Shown here: one piece after another, positions 1 through 5,362 of the stretch
Layout: the number at the start of each line of letters is the position of its first letter
Position numbering within the stretch: position 1 is the first letter of the stretch
Assembly: GCA_964484935.1 (NCBI GenBank)
Contig: CAZAFW010000067.1
Span: forward strand, 1-7,231
Reading direction: 5' to 3'
Origin: BM714 sp964484935
Lineage (GTDB): Bacteria > Bacillota > Clostridia > Peptostreptococcales > BM714
Length of the DNA: 7,231 bases
Translations under genes and position numbers: made by a program
Notes under the pieces: model-generated
What the model was told of the DNA's origin: nothing
The model's input: only the letters and a program-made list of their open reading frames with translations
Databases searched by the model: none

Positions 1-75
1 TTAAAACCGACCATCAGGTTGGTGTTTCCAGGAATCTCCCACCTCAATGCGTTAGTATAGGTGGGGGTAGTTCAA
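1..75 (+). mobile_element. Right end of an IS200/IS605-type (TnpB) element, partial
   Basis: The stretch holds a 9-bp stem, CTCCCACCT (36-44) with AGGTGGGGG (59-67, one G-T pair), and a 14-nt loop. It is preceded by GGAAT and followed by GTAGTTCAA (67-75). A GAATCTCCCAC stem closing into GTGGG-GTAGTTCAA is what I recognise as the right end of many IS200/IS605 elements, where it also forms the 3' scaffold of the TnpB guide RNA (omega RNA). In these families the element ends at TTCAA, which places the junction after base 75. No tnpB coding sequence is identifiable in the window. One frame is open from base 3 to a stop at 111, but I do not recognise its 36 residues. The tnpB gene, if present, lies to the left. 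The call rests on remembered consensus, not on alignment. Confidence 0.6.
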
Positions 76-221
76 CAACCCCCTTAGTCGCTTTTCAACA
101 GAGTCCACAATGAAAGCATAGACGGGTTTGAAAAAGCAAGGGGAAGGGGCTAGTGCTTTGAATGCATGTTGCGATGATAGACAACTAACTCGGATAATTA
201 TTTCGTCTGATAGATACTTTA

Positions 222-250
222 TTGACGGTTGTGCTAAATAAGATTATAAT
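222..250 (+). promoter_or_regulatory. abiE promoter (-35 and -10)
   Basis: TTGACG at 222-227 is one base from the sigma-A -35 consensus. TATAAT at 245-250 is a perfect -10. The spacer is 17 bp, the optimal length. Transcription should start near 256-258, giving a leader of only about 24 nt before the ATG at 281. A strong ribosome binding site, AAAGGAGGTG (266-275), sits in that leader. The promoter is strong on paper, which fits a module that must be held down by its own repressor. Confidence 0.85.
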
Positions 251-267
251 AGTAGCACAACCGTCAA
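222..267. promoter_or_regulatory. Operator: 15-bp perfect inverted repeat around the abiE promoter
   Basis: TTGACGGTTGTGCTA (222-236) is the exact reverse complement of TAGCACAACCGTCAA (253-267), with 16 bp between the arms. The left arm contains the -35 hexamer. The -10 hexamer lies in the spacer. The right arm covers the predicted transcription start. The arm centres are 31 bp apart, close to three helical turns, so two protein units would sit on the same face of the DNA. AbiEi antitoxins are known to repress their own operons by binding inverted repeats in the promoter, so AbiEi is the natural ligand. Only the right arm would be in the mRNA, so this is a DNA operator and not an RNA hairpin. 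Confidence 0.8.
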
Positions 268-280
268 AGGAGGTGTTTTA

Positions 281-874
281 ATGACTGGCTCGGAAGAATT
301 GAAAATGTTAATTGAAAAAAGCGGTGGTATTATTACGACTAAGTTTGTAGAATCTAACCATATTCACAGACAATATCTAAGTAAGTTTGTCAGAGAGGGT
401 AAGCTGGAACGAGTAGCTTATGGTGTTTATATTACGCCAGATGTATGGGAAGATAAAATGGCTATTTACCAATTAAGAAAAGGTAAAATCATTTATTCTC
501 ATGAAACAGCGTTATATTTGCTAGATTTGACCGATAGAGATCCATTAGTATATTCAGTAACTGTACCTTATGGATATAATGCCAGTAGATTAAAAAAAGA
601 AGGATTAATTATTCATACTGTAAAGAAAGAGCTGTTTGAACTGGGTGTATGTATAAAAAAGAGTGCTTTTGGAAACGACATTAAAACATACGATATGGAA
701 AGGACTATTTGTGATATTTTACGTGATAGAAATAATCAAGATGCTGCTATTGTAACTGAGGCACTAAAACGGTATTCAAATAGACAAGATAAAGATATAA
801 ACAAATTAATGAAATATGCAGGACTCTTTAGAATCGAAAATGTTTTAAGACCCTATTTGGAGGTGCTGCTATGA
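281..874 (+). CDS. abiEi: Type IV toxin-antitoxin antitoxin and repressor, AbiEi family
   Basis: This 197-residue cytoplasmic protein should be the antitoxin of an AbiE module. It counteracts the nucleotidyltransferase encoded next door without binding it stably (type IV mode) and represses the operon. Residues about 5-55 look like the AbiEi N-terminal winged helix-turn-helix, ending in the typical wing LERVAYGVYITPD (42-54). Next comes the family's SHETALYLLDLTDR stretch (73-86), and the C-terminal part carries YDMERTICDILRDR (137-150). The length is normal for the family. The ATG start is fixed by AAAGGAGGTG at 266-275. The stop overlaps the toxin start as ATGA, so the two are translationally coupled. 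A perfect inverted repeat over the promoter is the probable binding site. Family assignment is from recognised sequence pattern; antitoxin activity is inferred. Confidence 0.9.
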   Translation: MTGSEELKMLIEKSGGIITTKFVESNHIHRQYLSKFVREGKLERVAYGVYITPDVWEDKMAIYQLRKGKIIYSHETALYLLDLTDRDPLVYSVTVPYGYNASRLKKEGLIIHTVKKELFELGVCIKKSAFGNDIKTYDMERTICDILRDRNNQDAAIVTEALKRYSNRQDKDINKLMKYAGLFRIENVLRPYLEVLL

Positions 875-1710
875 AGACATCAACTCAGCTAAAAGCTCTG
901 ATTCGAAATTTGTCAAAAGAAAAAAGCGTTCAGGCTGAAATAATTCTAAGAAATTATATGCTTGAGCGATTACTAGAAAGGATTTCTCTTTCAAAATATC
1001 GAAACAAGTTTATTCTGAAAGGCGGGATGTTGATTGCAGCTATGGTAGGAATTGATACTCGTGCTACCATGGATATGGATGCAACAATAAAAGGAATTGA
1101 TTTATCGGAGGATGAATTAGAAAAAACATTAAATGAGATTATTGCTGTACCGATAGATGATGGTGTGGTAATGAAGTTAAAGAAGTTTGATAATATAAAA
1201 GATGAATCAGAATATCCGGGAATCAGGGTATCGATTGAAGCAATATTTGATAAGACAAAACAGACAATTAAAGTGGATATTACGACAGGTGATATGATAA
1301 CTCCAAGAGAAATAGACTATAGTTTCAGGCTTTTGTTAGAAGACAGAAGCATTAGTATATTGGCTTATAATCTTGAAACTGTGCTAGCTGAGAAACTTGA
1401 AACTGTTTTATCAAGAAGTACTGCAACCACAAGAATGCGTGATTATTATGATCTTTATATTTTGACAACACTGAGACAAGACGATATTCAATGGGATCTA
1501 TTCAGTTTTGCATTTAAGCGAACTGCAGAAAAAAGAGGCAGTTACAATCGTATAATGGAATCGGGAGATGAGGCTTTAAATGAGATTGAAGCTTCTGAAG
1601 TTCTTTATAAATTATGGGTTAGATATCAGCAAAAGAACAGTTATGCTTCAGATTTAAATTGGGAAGATGCCGTTGCAAGTGTAAAATTAGTATATTTGAA
1701 CCTCCCGTGA
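871..1710 (+). CDS. abiEii: Type IV toxin-antitoxin nucleotidyltransferase toxin, AbiEii/AbiGii family
   Basis: A 279-residue DNA polymerase beta-fold nucleotidyltransferase, the toxin of the pair. Motif I is visible as KGGM (50-53) followed by RATMDMD (64-70), giving the metal-binding pair D68 and D70. A third acidic residue is likely D136 in IKVDITTGD (133-141). Family motif IV appears as AEKLETVL (173-180) and RMRDYYDLY (188-196), with K175, R190, D191 and D194. All catalytic positions look intact. AbiEii proteins are bacteriostatic and linked to phage abortive infection. Related MenT toxins add nucleotides to tRNA 3' ends; the target here is unknown. Its ribosome binding site GGAGGTG (859-865) lies inside abiEi and the start overlaps abiEi's stop. 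Oddity: the last residues LNLP and the TGA stop are encoded by the left arm of a palindrome (1695-1732), so the natural C-terminus may have been replaced by a few residues. Confidence 0.9.
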   Translation: MKTSTQLKALIRNLSKEKSVQAEIILRNYMLERLLERISLSKYRNKFILKGGMLIAAMVGIDTRATMDMDATIKGIDLSEDELEKTLNEIIAVPIDDGVVMKLKKFDNIKDESEYPGIRVSIEAIFDKTKQTIKVDITTGDMITPREIDYSFRLLLEDRSISILAYNLETVLAEKLETVLSRSTATTRMRDYYDLYILTTLRQDDIQWDLFSFAFKRTAEKRGSYNRIMESGDEALNEIEASEVLYKLWVRYQQKNSYASDLNWEDAVASVKLVYLNLP

Positions 1711-1732
1711 CTTTAGTCATGAGAGGTTCAAA
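1695..1732. repeat. 38-nt near-perfect palindrome, IS200/IS605-like end or solo hairpin
   Basis: TTTGAACCTC (1695-1704) pairs perfectly with GAGGTTCAAA (1723-1732). Inside, CGTGACT (1706-1712) pairs with AGTCATG (1715-1721) with one G-T pair. A single C-A mismatch (1705/1722) separates the two helices. The core CTCCCGTGACTTTAGTCATG followed by GAGGTTCAA closely resembles ends of IS200/IS605 elements, where the usual right arm is GGGAGG; here one G is A, as in a decayed copy. No T-tract follows (next bases CTTTAGAC), so it is a poor intrinsic terminator. No transposase gene adjoins it on either side, so it may be a solo end or a small palindromic element. It supplies the stop codon of abiEii. 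Confidence 0.55.
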
Positions 1733-2060
1733 CTTTAGACTTATATAGTAGAGATTGATTTTCACATAGAGATGCATAAATAAGATTAATGATTCGAAAA
1801 AACGCAATATCGCATTCGGCACATATGGAGTATTGCTCGTTACTTAAGAAAGTGAAGTAAGGATTATTGAAATAACATCAGTTTCGACATGAGTGGATAA
1901 AGCAGAACTTTCAAACCGATTATTTTTAATTATTCTGTTTGGGAGTTCTTTTTGCGTAATATTTGTTTCTGATACTTGCTAACACTAATAAAAAGTATTA
2001 GAAAGCATTAGAATCACTTTAATGGTATTTAAAAGACTTCCTAATGGGTATGAACATAAA
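1733..2060. other. Gene-poor spacer
   Basis: All three plus-strand frames are broken by stops at short intervals, and I found no open frame with a ribosome binding site before the small gene at 2076. The minus-strand open frames here lack recognisable products. The clear structure inside is the intrinsic terminator at 1904-1953. A short repeated ATTAGAA pattern lies near 1997-2013. I see no convincing promoter for the gene at 2076; a TTGCTA box at 1976 has no properly spaced -10. Confidence 0.5.
1904..1953 (+). terminator. Intrinsic terminator
   Basis: AGAACTTTCAAAC (1904-1916) pairs along its full length with GTTTGGGAGTTCT (1937-1949), a 13-bp stem using two G-U pairs. The 20-nt loop holds a small inner stem, ATTA with TAAT (1919-1922 / 1927-1930). 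TTTTT at 1949-1953 follows directly. The T-tract is only on the plus side, so it stops rightward transcription, most simply the abiE message or read-through from it. It lies about 195 nt after the abiEii stop with no gene in between. Confidence 0.7.
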
Positions 2061-2075
2061 GAGGAGGTGGCTGTA

Positions 2076-2240
2076 ATGATGGCGAAAAACAATGAGCAAA
2101 AGCCCAAAAATACTGTTTGTAATGAAGCAAAGGATGAGGCCACTCTTCGGAAGGAATTTCTTGAGATGGTAGAAAGCAAGATAAAAAGAAGCGAAAAAGA
2201 CATTTGGTTTGTGAAAAATCATGATCGACTAGATATGTGA
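2076..2240 (+). CDS. Small hypothetical protein, 54 residues
   Basis: I do not recognise this protein. The start is set by GAGGAGGTGG (2061-2070), five bases before ATG 2076; a second ATG follows at once (2079) and could equally be used. The frame is open further upstream, to 2022, but that part has no ribosome binding site. The product is hydrophilic and charged with no membrane segment. It starts MMAKNNEQKPKN, has a probable single amphipathic helix ATLRKEFLEMVESKIKRSEK (about 25-44), and ends KNHDRLDM. An intrinsic terminator follows 22 bp after the stop, which supports a real transcription unit. Small proteins like this often accompany recombinases or mobile elements, but nothing in the window proves that. 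Confidence 0.55.
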   Translation: MMAKNNEQKPKNTVCNEAKDEATLRKEFLEMVESKIKRSEKDIWFVKNHDRLDM

Positions 2241-2262
2241 AATTTAAATAGCATAGAGGAAC

Positions 2263-2293
2263 AACCGCGTAATTTTAATTGCGCGGGTTTTTT
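2263..2293 (+). terminator. Intrinsic terminator after the small gene
   Basis: AACCGCGTAATT (2263-2274) pairs with AATTGCGCGGGTT (2277-2289) with one bulged G and one G-U pair. A run of six T (2288-2293) overlaps and follows the stem. It lies 22 bp beyond the stop at 2240 and ends that small unit before the ORF at 2328. Confidence 0.8.
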
Positions 2294-2327
2294 CTGTTTA
2301 TGTTCATTTTGAGAAAGCAGGAGGTGG

Positions 2328-2522
2328 TTGCCGCTTTTAATAAAAGGCATGGAGGTAGACGGTTGGAACATTGGTAATGTAAAAAAAACGAGAGCCGGCA
2401 GGCATGAAAAACGGAACGGTATCCCCGCGCAAGAATATCCTGTGAGCGTAGATTTGAATATTACTGCGATTACGGAAAAGCTTCTTGCCTCAGGTACGTT
2501 TAGCATCTCATTGATTAAATGA
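2328..2522 (+). CDS. Doubtful ORF of about 64 codons, possible gene remnant
   Basis: The frame is open from 2313 to the TGA at 2520-2522. AGGAGG lies at 2319-2324, but the only in-frame start near it is TTG 2328, just three bases away, which is too close for good initiation. The next in-frame ATG (2349) is 24 bases beyond the site, which is too far. The conceptual product contains a basic patch, VKKTRAGRHEKRNG (about 18-31), then QEYPVSVDLNITAITEKLLA (about 35-54). I do not recognise it. It could be a small gene with a weak start, or the 3' remnant of a gene cut by rearrangement. Nothing downstream ties it to the glycan operon. Confidence 0.35.
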   Translation: MPLLIKGMEVDGWNIGNVKKTRAGRHEKRNGIPAQEYPVSVDLNITAITEKLLASGTFSISLIK

Positions 2523-2589
2523 TGCAACAGCCAATTTTAATCCCATCCAGCCCCCAAACATTCGTTTTATATGGTATACAATTGTTTCT

Positions 2590-2619
2590 TTGTTGTTGAT
2601 GGGGGAATATGGGTATAAT
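2590..2619 (+). promoter_or_regulatory. Promoter of the glycan operon
   Basis: TATAAT at 2614-2619 is a perfect -10. TTGTTG at 2590-2595 gives a usable -35 with an 18-bp spacer. Transcription should begin near 2626, leaving a leader of about 120 nt before the ATG at 2745. A 6-bp inverted pair, CCCATC (2542-2547) and GATGGG (2598-2603), has its right arm in the spacer; it is too short to call an operator. Confidence 0.6.
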
Positions 2620-2744
2620 GATATTATGTGGGGATAAAGATGGTGAATTTTTATTATGCTTTAACTCGCCGTAATAGTAGAATCTGGTCTGTTTGCTTTT
2701 TGTATATTTGTGTCGCTAGTGGCGGCAGCTATACGGAGGTTGTC

Positions 2745-3695
2745 ATGAAATTAATAATTCAAATACCATGCTACAATGAGGAACAGACTTTGCGAAAGAC
2801 ATTTGTTGATTTACCCAAGCATATTGAAGGTATTGATGAAATAGAACATCTAATAATTGATGACGGCAGCACTGACGGAACCCTTGATGTGGCAAAGGAA
2901 TTGGGAATCCGGAACATAGTGACATTTAAACAGAATAAAGGTCTTGCCAAAGGGTTTATGGCGGGAATTGACGCATGCCTGCATTTGGGTGCGGATATTA
3001 TTGTCAATACGGATGCGGACAATCAATATTGCGGAGAGGACATTGCCAAGTTGGTAAATCCCATCATTCAGAAAAAAGCGGATATTGTAATCGGCGAAAG
3101 ACCGATAGACAGCACGGAACATTTTTCGTGGAAAAAGAAAAAATTCCAACATATTGGCAGTTTCGTTGTACGTATGGCATCCGGGACGGATATTCCTGAT
3201 GCCCCGAGCGGTTTTAGAGCCTACTCGCGAGATGCGGCATTGCGCTTGAATGTAATAAATGATTACACATACACTCTGGAAACGATCATACAGGCTGGCA
3301 GACACAAGGATTCGATAGAATCGGTGCCCATAAGGACAAACAAAGAAACGAGAAAATCGAGGTTGTTCTCCAGCATGTGGAGCTATATGAAGCACTCTTC
3401 CACTGTAATTGTCAGGTCCTTCATGATGTATGAGCCGCTGAAGTTTTTTGCAACGCTGGGGATTGCCTCAATCGCAATCGGGATGATGATAGGGATAAGG
3501 TTTCTGGTCTATTATTTCAATGGCGAGGGCGGAGGGCATGTGCAATCGCTTATATTGGTGGCCATATTAATCTTGCTGGGTATACAGTCCATTATTGCAG
3601 GACTGCAGGCCGATATAACTGCGGCAAACCGTAAAATATTGGAGGAAATTCAGTACAGGGTGAGAAAGTCTGATTGTGACAAAAGCTTGCATTAA
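2745..3695 (+). CDS. GT2 glycosyltransferase, polyprenyl-phosphate sugar transferase type
   Basis: A 316-residue enzyme of the dolichyl-phosphate mannose synthase-like branch of GT2. It is expected to move a sugar from a nucleotide donor to a lipid phosphate carrier at the inner face of the membrane. Visible motifs: the N-terminal IQIPCYNEE (5-13), the nucleotide-binding DDGSTDGT (39-46), the metal-binding TDADNQY (89-95, with D90 and D92), and DAPSGFRAYSRDA (152-164). Two hydrophobic helices near the C-terminus (about 233-257 and 266-287) anchor it. The ATG is set by GGAGG at 2735-2739, five bases away, and the conserved start of the fold begins right there. An in-frame extension upstream (GTG 2628, ATG 2640) has no good ribosome site. 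First gene of the operon; a methyltransferase follows after 17 bp. Sugar and carrier cannot be read from the sequence. Confidence 0.88.
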   Translation: MKLIIQIPCYNEEQTLRKTFVDLPKHIEGIDEIEHLIIDDGSTDGTLDVAKELGIRNIVTFKQNKGLAKGFMAGIDACLHLGADIIVNTDADNQYCGEDIAKLVNPIIQKKADIVIGERPIDSTEHFSWKKKKFQHIGSFVVRMASGTDIPDAPSGFRAYSRDAALRLNVINDYTYTLETIIQAGRHKDSIESVPIRTNKETRKSRLFSSMWSYMKHSSTVIVRSFMMYEPLKFFATLGIASIAIGMMIGIRFLVYYFNGEGGGHVQSLILVAILILLGIQSIIAGLQADITAANRKILEEIQYRVRKSDCDKSLH

Positions 3696-3712
3696 AAGGG
3701 GAGAGAGAAATA

Positions 3713-4327
3713 ATGAATATAACTCAACCGGAAGGAAACTATTTTGACAAATATCAAAGCAAGAGCAAGGTTGTAAATTTAATCATGGATGGATTTTTCG
3801 GGAATTTCGACATGCTGCTTGATGGGATTGAATTCAGCACTGTATATGAAGCCGGTTGCGGAGAGGGATACATATCGCACCATATATATAATTATAGTCT
3901 TGAAAAACAAAAAAGAATTAAAATCGTGGCAAGCGATCTTTCGGAGAAAGTTGTAGATAAGGCGAAATGTGATTTTCCTCATATATTTTTTCGAGTGAAT
4001 TCAATTTATGATTTAAGAGAAGAAAGTGAATTATATGATCTTGTTGTAGCAAGCGAGGTTTTAGAACATCTTGAAGAACCGAAAGCAGCATTGGATGAAA
4101 TATTCCGTGTTTCAAAAAGGTATACACTTATTAGTGTCCCCAACGAGCCAATTTGGCGCATTTCAAATTTGCTCAGGGGAAAGTATGTCGGGTCTATGGG
4201 AAATACTCCAGGGCATATAAAGCATTGGAGCAAAATGCAGATTGTCAGACTCGTTGGTGAATATGGCAAAATTTTGGAAGTGCGATGTCCATTCCCGTGG
4301 ACAATGATATTATGCGAAAAGAAATGA
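3713..4327 (+). CDS. Class I SAM-dependent methyltransferase
   Basis: A 204-residue soluble methyltransferase of the Methyltransf_11/23 kind. The SAM-binding loop is EAGCGEGYIS (46-55). D75 in ASDLSEK is the acidic residue expected to bind the ribose hydroxyls. YDLVVASEVLEHLEEP (108-123) is the typical motif after strand 4. GNTPGHIKHWSK (163-174) resembles a stretch I associate with methyltransferases of surface-polysaccharide clusters. The length is normal and there is no membrane segment. AAGGGGAG upstream (about 3696-3703) serves ATG 3713. It lies between the GT2 enzyme and the UPF0104-type membrane protein, with short gaps on both sides, so it is probably co-transcribed. Likely role, by context only: methylating a sugar or lipid-linked intermediate. 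A small-molecule substrate is also possible. Confidence 0.85.
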   Translation: MNITQPEGNYFDKYQSKSKVVNLIMDGFFGNFDMLLDGIEFSTVYEAGCGEGYISHHIYNYSLEKQKRIKIVASDLSEKVVDKAKCDFPHIFFRVNSIYDLREESELYDLVVASEVLEHLEEPKAALDEIFRVSKRYTLISVPNEPIWRISNLLRGKYVGSMGNTPGHIKHWSKMQIVRLVGEYGKILEVRCPFPWTMILCEKK

Positions 4328-4342
4328 TAATGAGATAAATTG

Positions 4343-4348
4343 AAGGAG
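4343..4348 (+). promoter_or_regulatory. Ribosome binding site that argues for a TTG start
   Basis: AAGGAG at 4343-4348 is only one base before ATG 4350, too close to serve it. It is seven bases before the in-frame TTG at 4356, the ideal distance. The TTG is therefore the more likely start of the membrane protein gene, shortening it by two residues. Confidence 0.65.
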
Positions 4349-4355
4349 CATGCTC

Positions 4356-5288
4356 TTGAATAGAAAAAAACCGATAAATGTAGCAGGCAATATCCTAATG
4401 GTACTATCATTTGCTTTTATCATTGACAGGATAATCAAGTACAAAATTGACTTCTACAGCGTATTTTCTGCAAAATTATTTTTGATTTTGGGAATATCCA
4501 TCATTACATATGCGGTAGTGGTTTTAATCATGGCCACGATGTATGAAACTTTATTGAGAGTATTGTGGGAAAAGGCAATCATTAAAGGAAGCACAATTTA
4601 TATTTACTGCAAATCAAATTTATACAAGTATTTGCCAGGGAATATTTTTCATTATGTTGGCAGAAACCAAATTGCGGTTGATGAAGGAATTTTGCATAGA
4701 GTTGTAATATCTGCGACAATAGCGGAAATGTTGTTGCTGGTAGTCGCAGGAGTGATTTCAGCACTGGCTTTTGCCGGACACTATGCCATCAGTTGGCTGT
4801 TGGATAACAACACACTTAAATTAATTATAATGACAGCAATAGTGATTTTGATTGCGTCTTCCATGATTACAATTTTATATAGAATTAATGGCAGAGCCAA
4901 AGAATCAATCGATAAATGCATAAGCTCAATAAGACCAATAAGATCGACGGTGTTTCTTAAATTCATCATCGTATATTTAACGACATTCATTTTAAACGGC
5001 ATTATGTTCATAGTCCTTTTGTACGGCATAGGCGGCAATCCGGGAAATGCTCTTATTCTACCGATAATCGGGATGTACTCATTCTCGTGGATTATTGGTT
5101 TTATTACTCCGGGAGCGCCTGCGGGACTGGGAATAAGAGAGGCAATAATGAGCGCATTGCTATTTGGCATTGTTGACGAGAATATTGTCATAACATCGGT
5201 TTTATTTTTTAGGGTGGTTACAATATTTGGAGATGTTTTAGGTTTTTTAGTAGCCTCTTATATTAACAAGGCACTTAACAAAGGTTGA
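4356..5288 (+). CDS. LPG_synthase_TM (UPF0104) family integral membrane protein
   Basis: A 310-residue polytopic protein with about eight hydrophobic segments (roughly 10-28, 38-63, 117-142, 155-175, 199-226, 232-252 and two in 264-303). Two family hallmarks are visible: YKYLPGNIFHYVGRN (90-104) and, late in the protein, GFITPGAPAGLGIREA (248-263). The same fold forms the membrane half of MprF, which makes and flips lysyl-phosphatidylglycerol, but the cytosolic aminoacyl-transfer domain is absent here, so this is not MprF. Stand-alone members are often beside GT2 enzymes, and in the archaeal AglD type the two are fused. A role in handling or translocating the lipid-linked sugar is thus a reasonable inference, unproven. 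TTG 4356 is preferred to ATG 4350 on ribosome-site spacing. The gap to the methyltransferase gene is 28 bp. Confidence 0.8.
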   Translation: MNRKKPINVAGNILMVLSFAFIIDRIIKYKIDFYSVFSAKLFLILGISIITYAVVVLIMATMYETLLRVLWEKAIIKGSTIYIYCKSNLYKYLPGNIFHYVGRNQIAVDEGILHRVVISATIAEMLLLVVAGVISALAFAGHYAISWLLDNNTLKLIIMTAIVILIASSMITILYRINGRAKESIDKCISSIRPIRSTVFLKFIIVYLTTFILNGIMFIVLLYGIGGNPGNALILPIIGMYSFSWIIGFITPGAPAGLGIREAIMSALLFGIVDENIVITSVLFFRVVTIFGDVLGFLVASYINKALNKG

Positions 5289-5362
5289 ACAATCTTTGCC
5301 TGCATCTATGCTTGCGTATCGGCAATTGGCCGCAAACGGATAAGAAGGCGGAAAAACTGACG

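Noticed and set aside
1695..1732. Palindrome as the intrinsic terminator of abiE
   Set aside because: The stem is strong but the bases after it (CTTTAGAC) are not a T-tract; a better terminator lies at 1904-1953. Some 3' protection of the mRNA remains possible.
1985..2013. Repeated ATTAG units as an iteron or CRISPR-like array
   Set aside because: Only two or three short AT-rich copies with irregular spacing; chance is likely in such DNA.
2542..2603. CCCATC/GATGGG inverted pair as an operator for the glycan operon
   Set aside because: Six bases, widely spaced, with no matching sequence on either side; too weak to call.
2628..2744. N-terminal extension of the GT2 enzyme from GTG 2628 or ATG 2640
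   Set aside because: No adequate ribosome site; the added residues do not belong to the fold; ATG 2745 has GGAGG at ideal spacing and begins the conserved strand.
2850..3395. Long minus-strand open frame (181 codons) opposite the GT2 gene
   Set aside because: It lies wholly inside a gene with clear catalytic motifs; its product shows no recognisable domain. It is a shadow frame.
4006..4410. Minus-strand open frame opposite the methyltransferase gene
   Set aside because: Shadow of a well-supported gene, with no ribosome site and no domain.
5285..5362. N-terminal extension of the GT-C protein from TTG 5285
   Set aside because: AAAGG directly abuts the TTG, so initiation is unlikely, and the extra residues are Cys-rich and unlike a membrane protein start.
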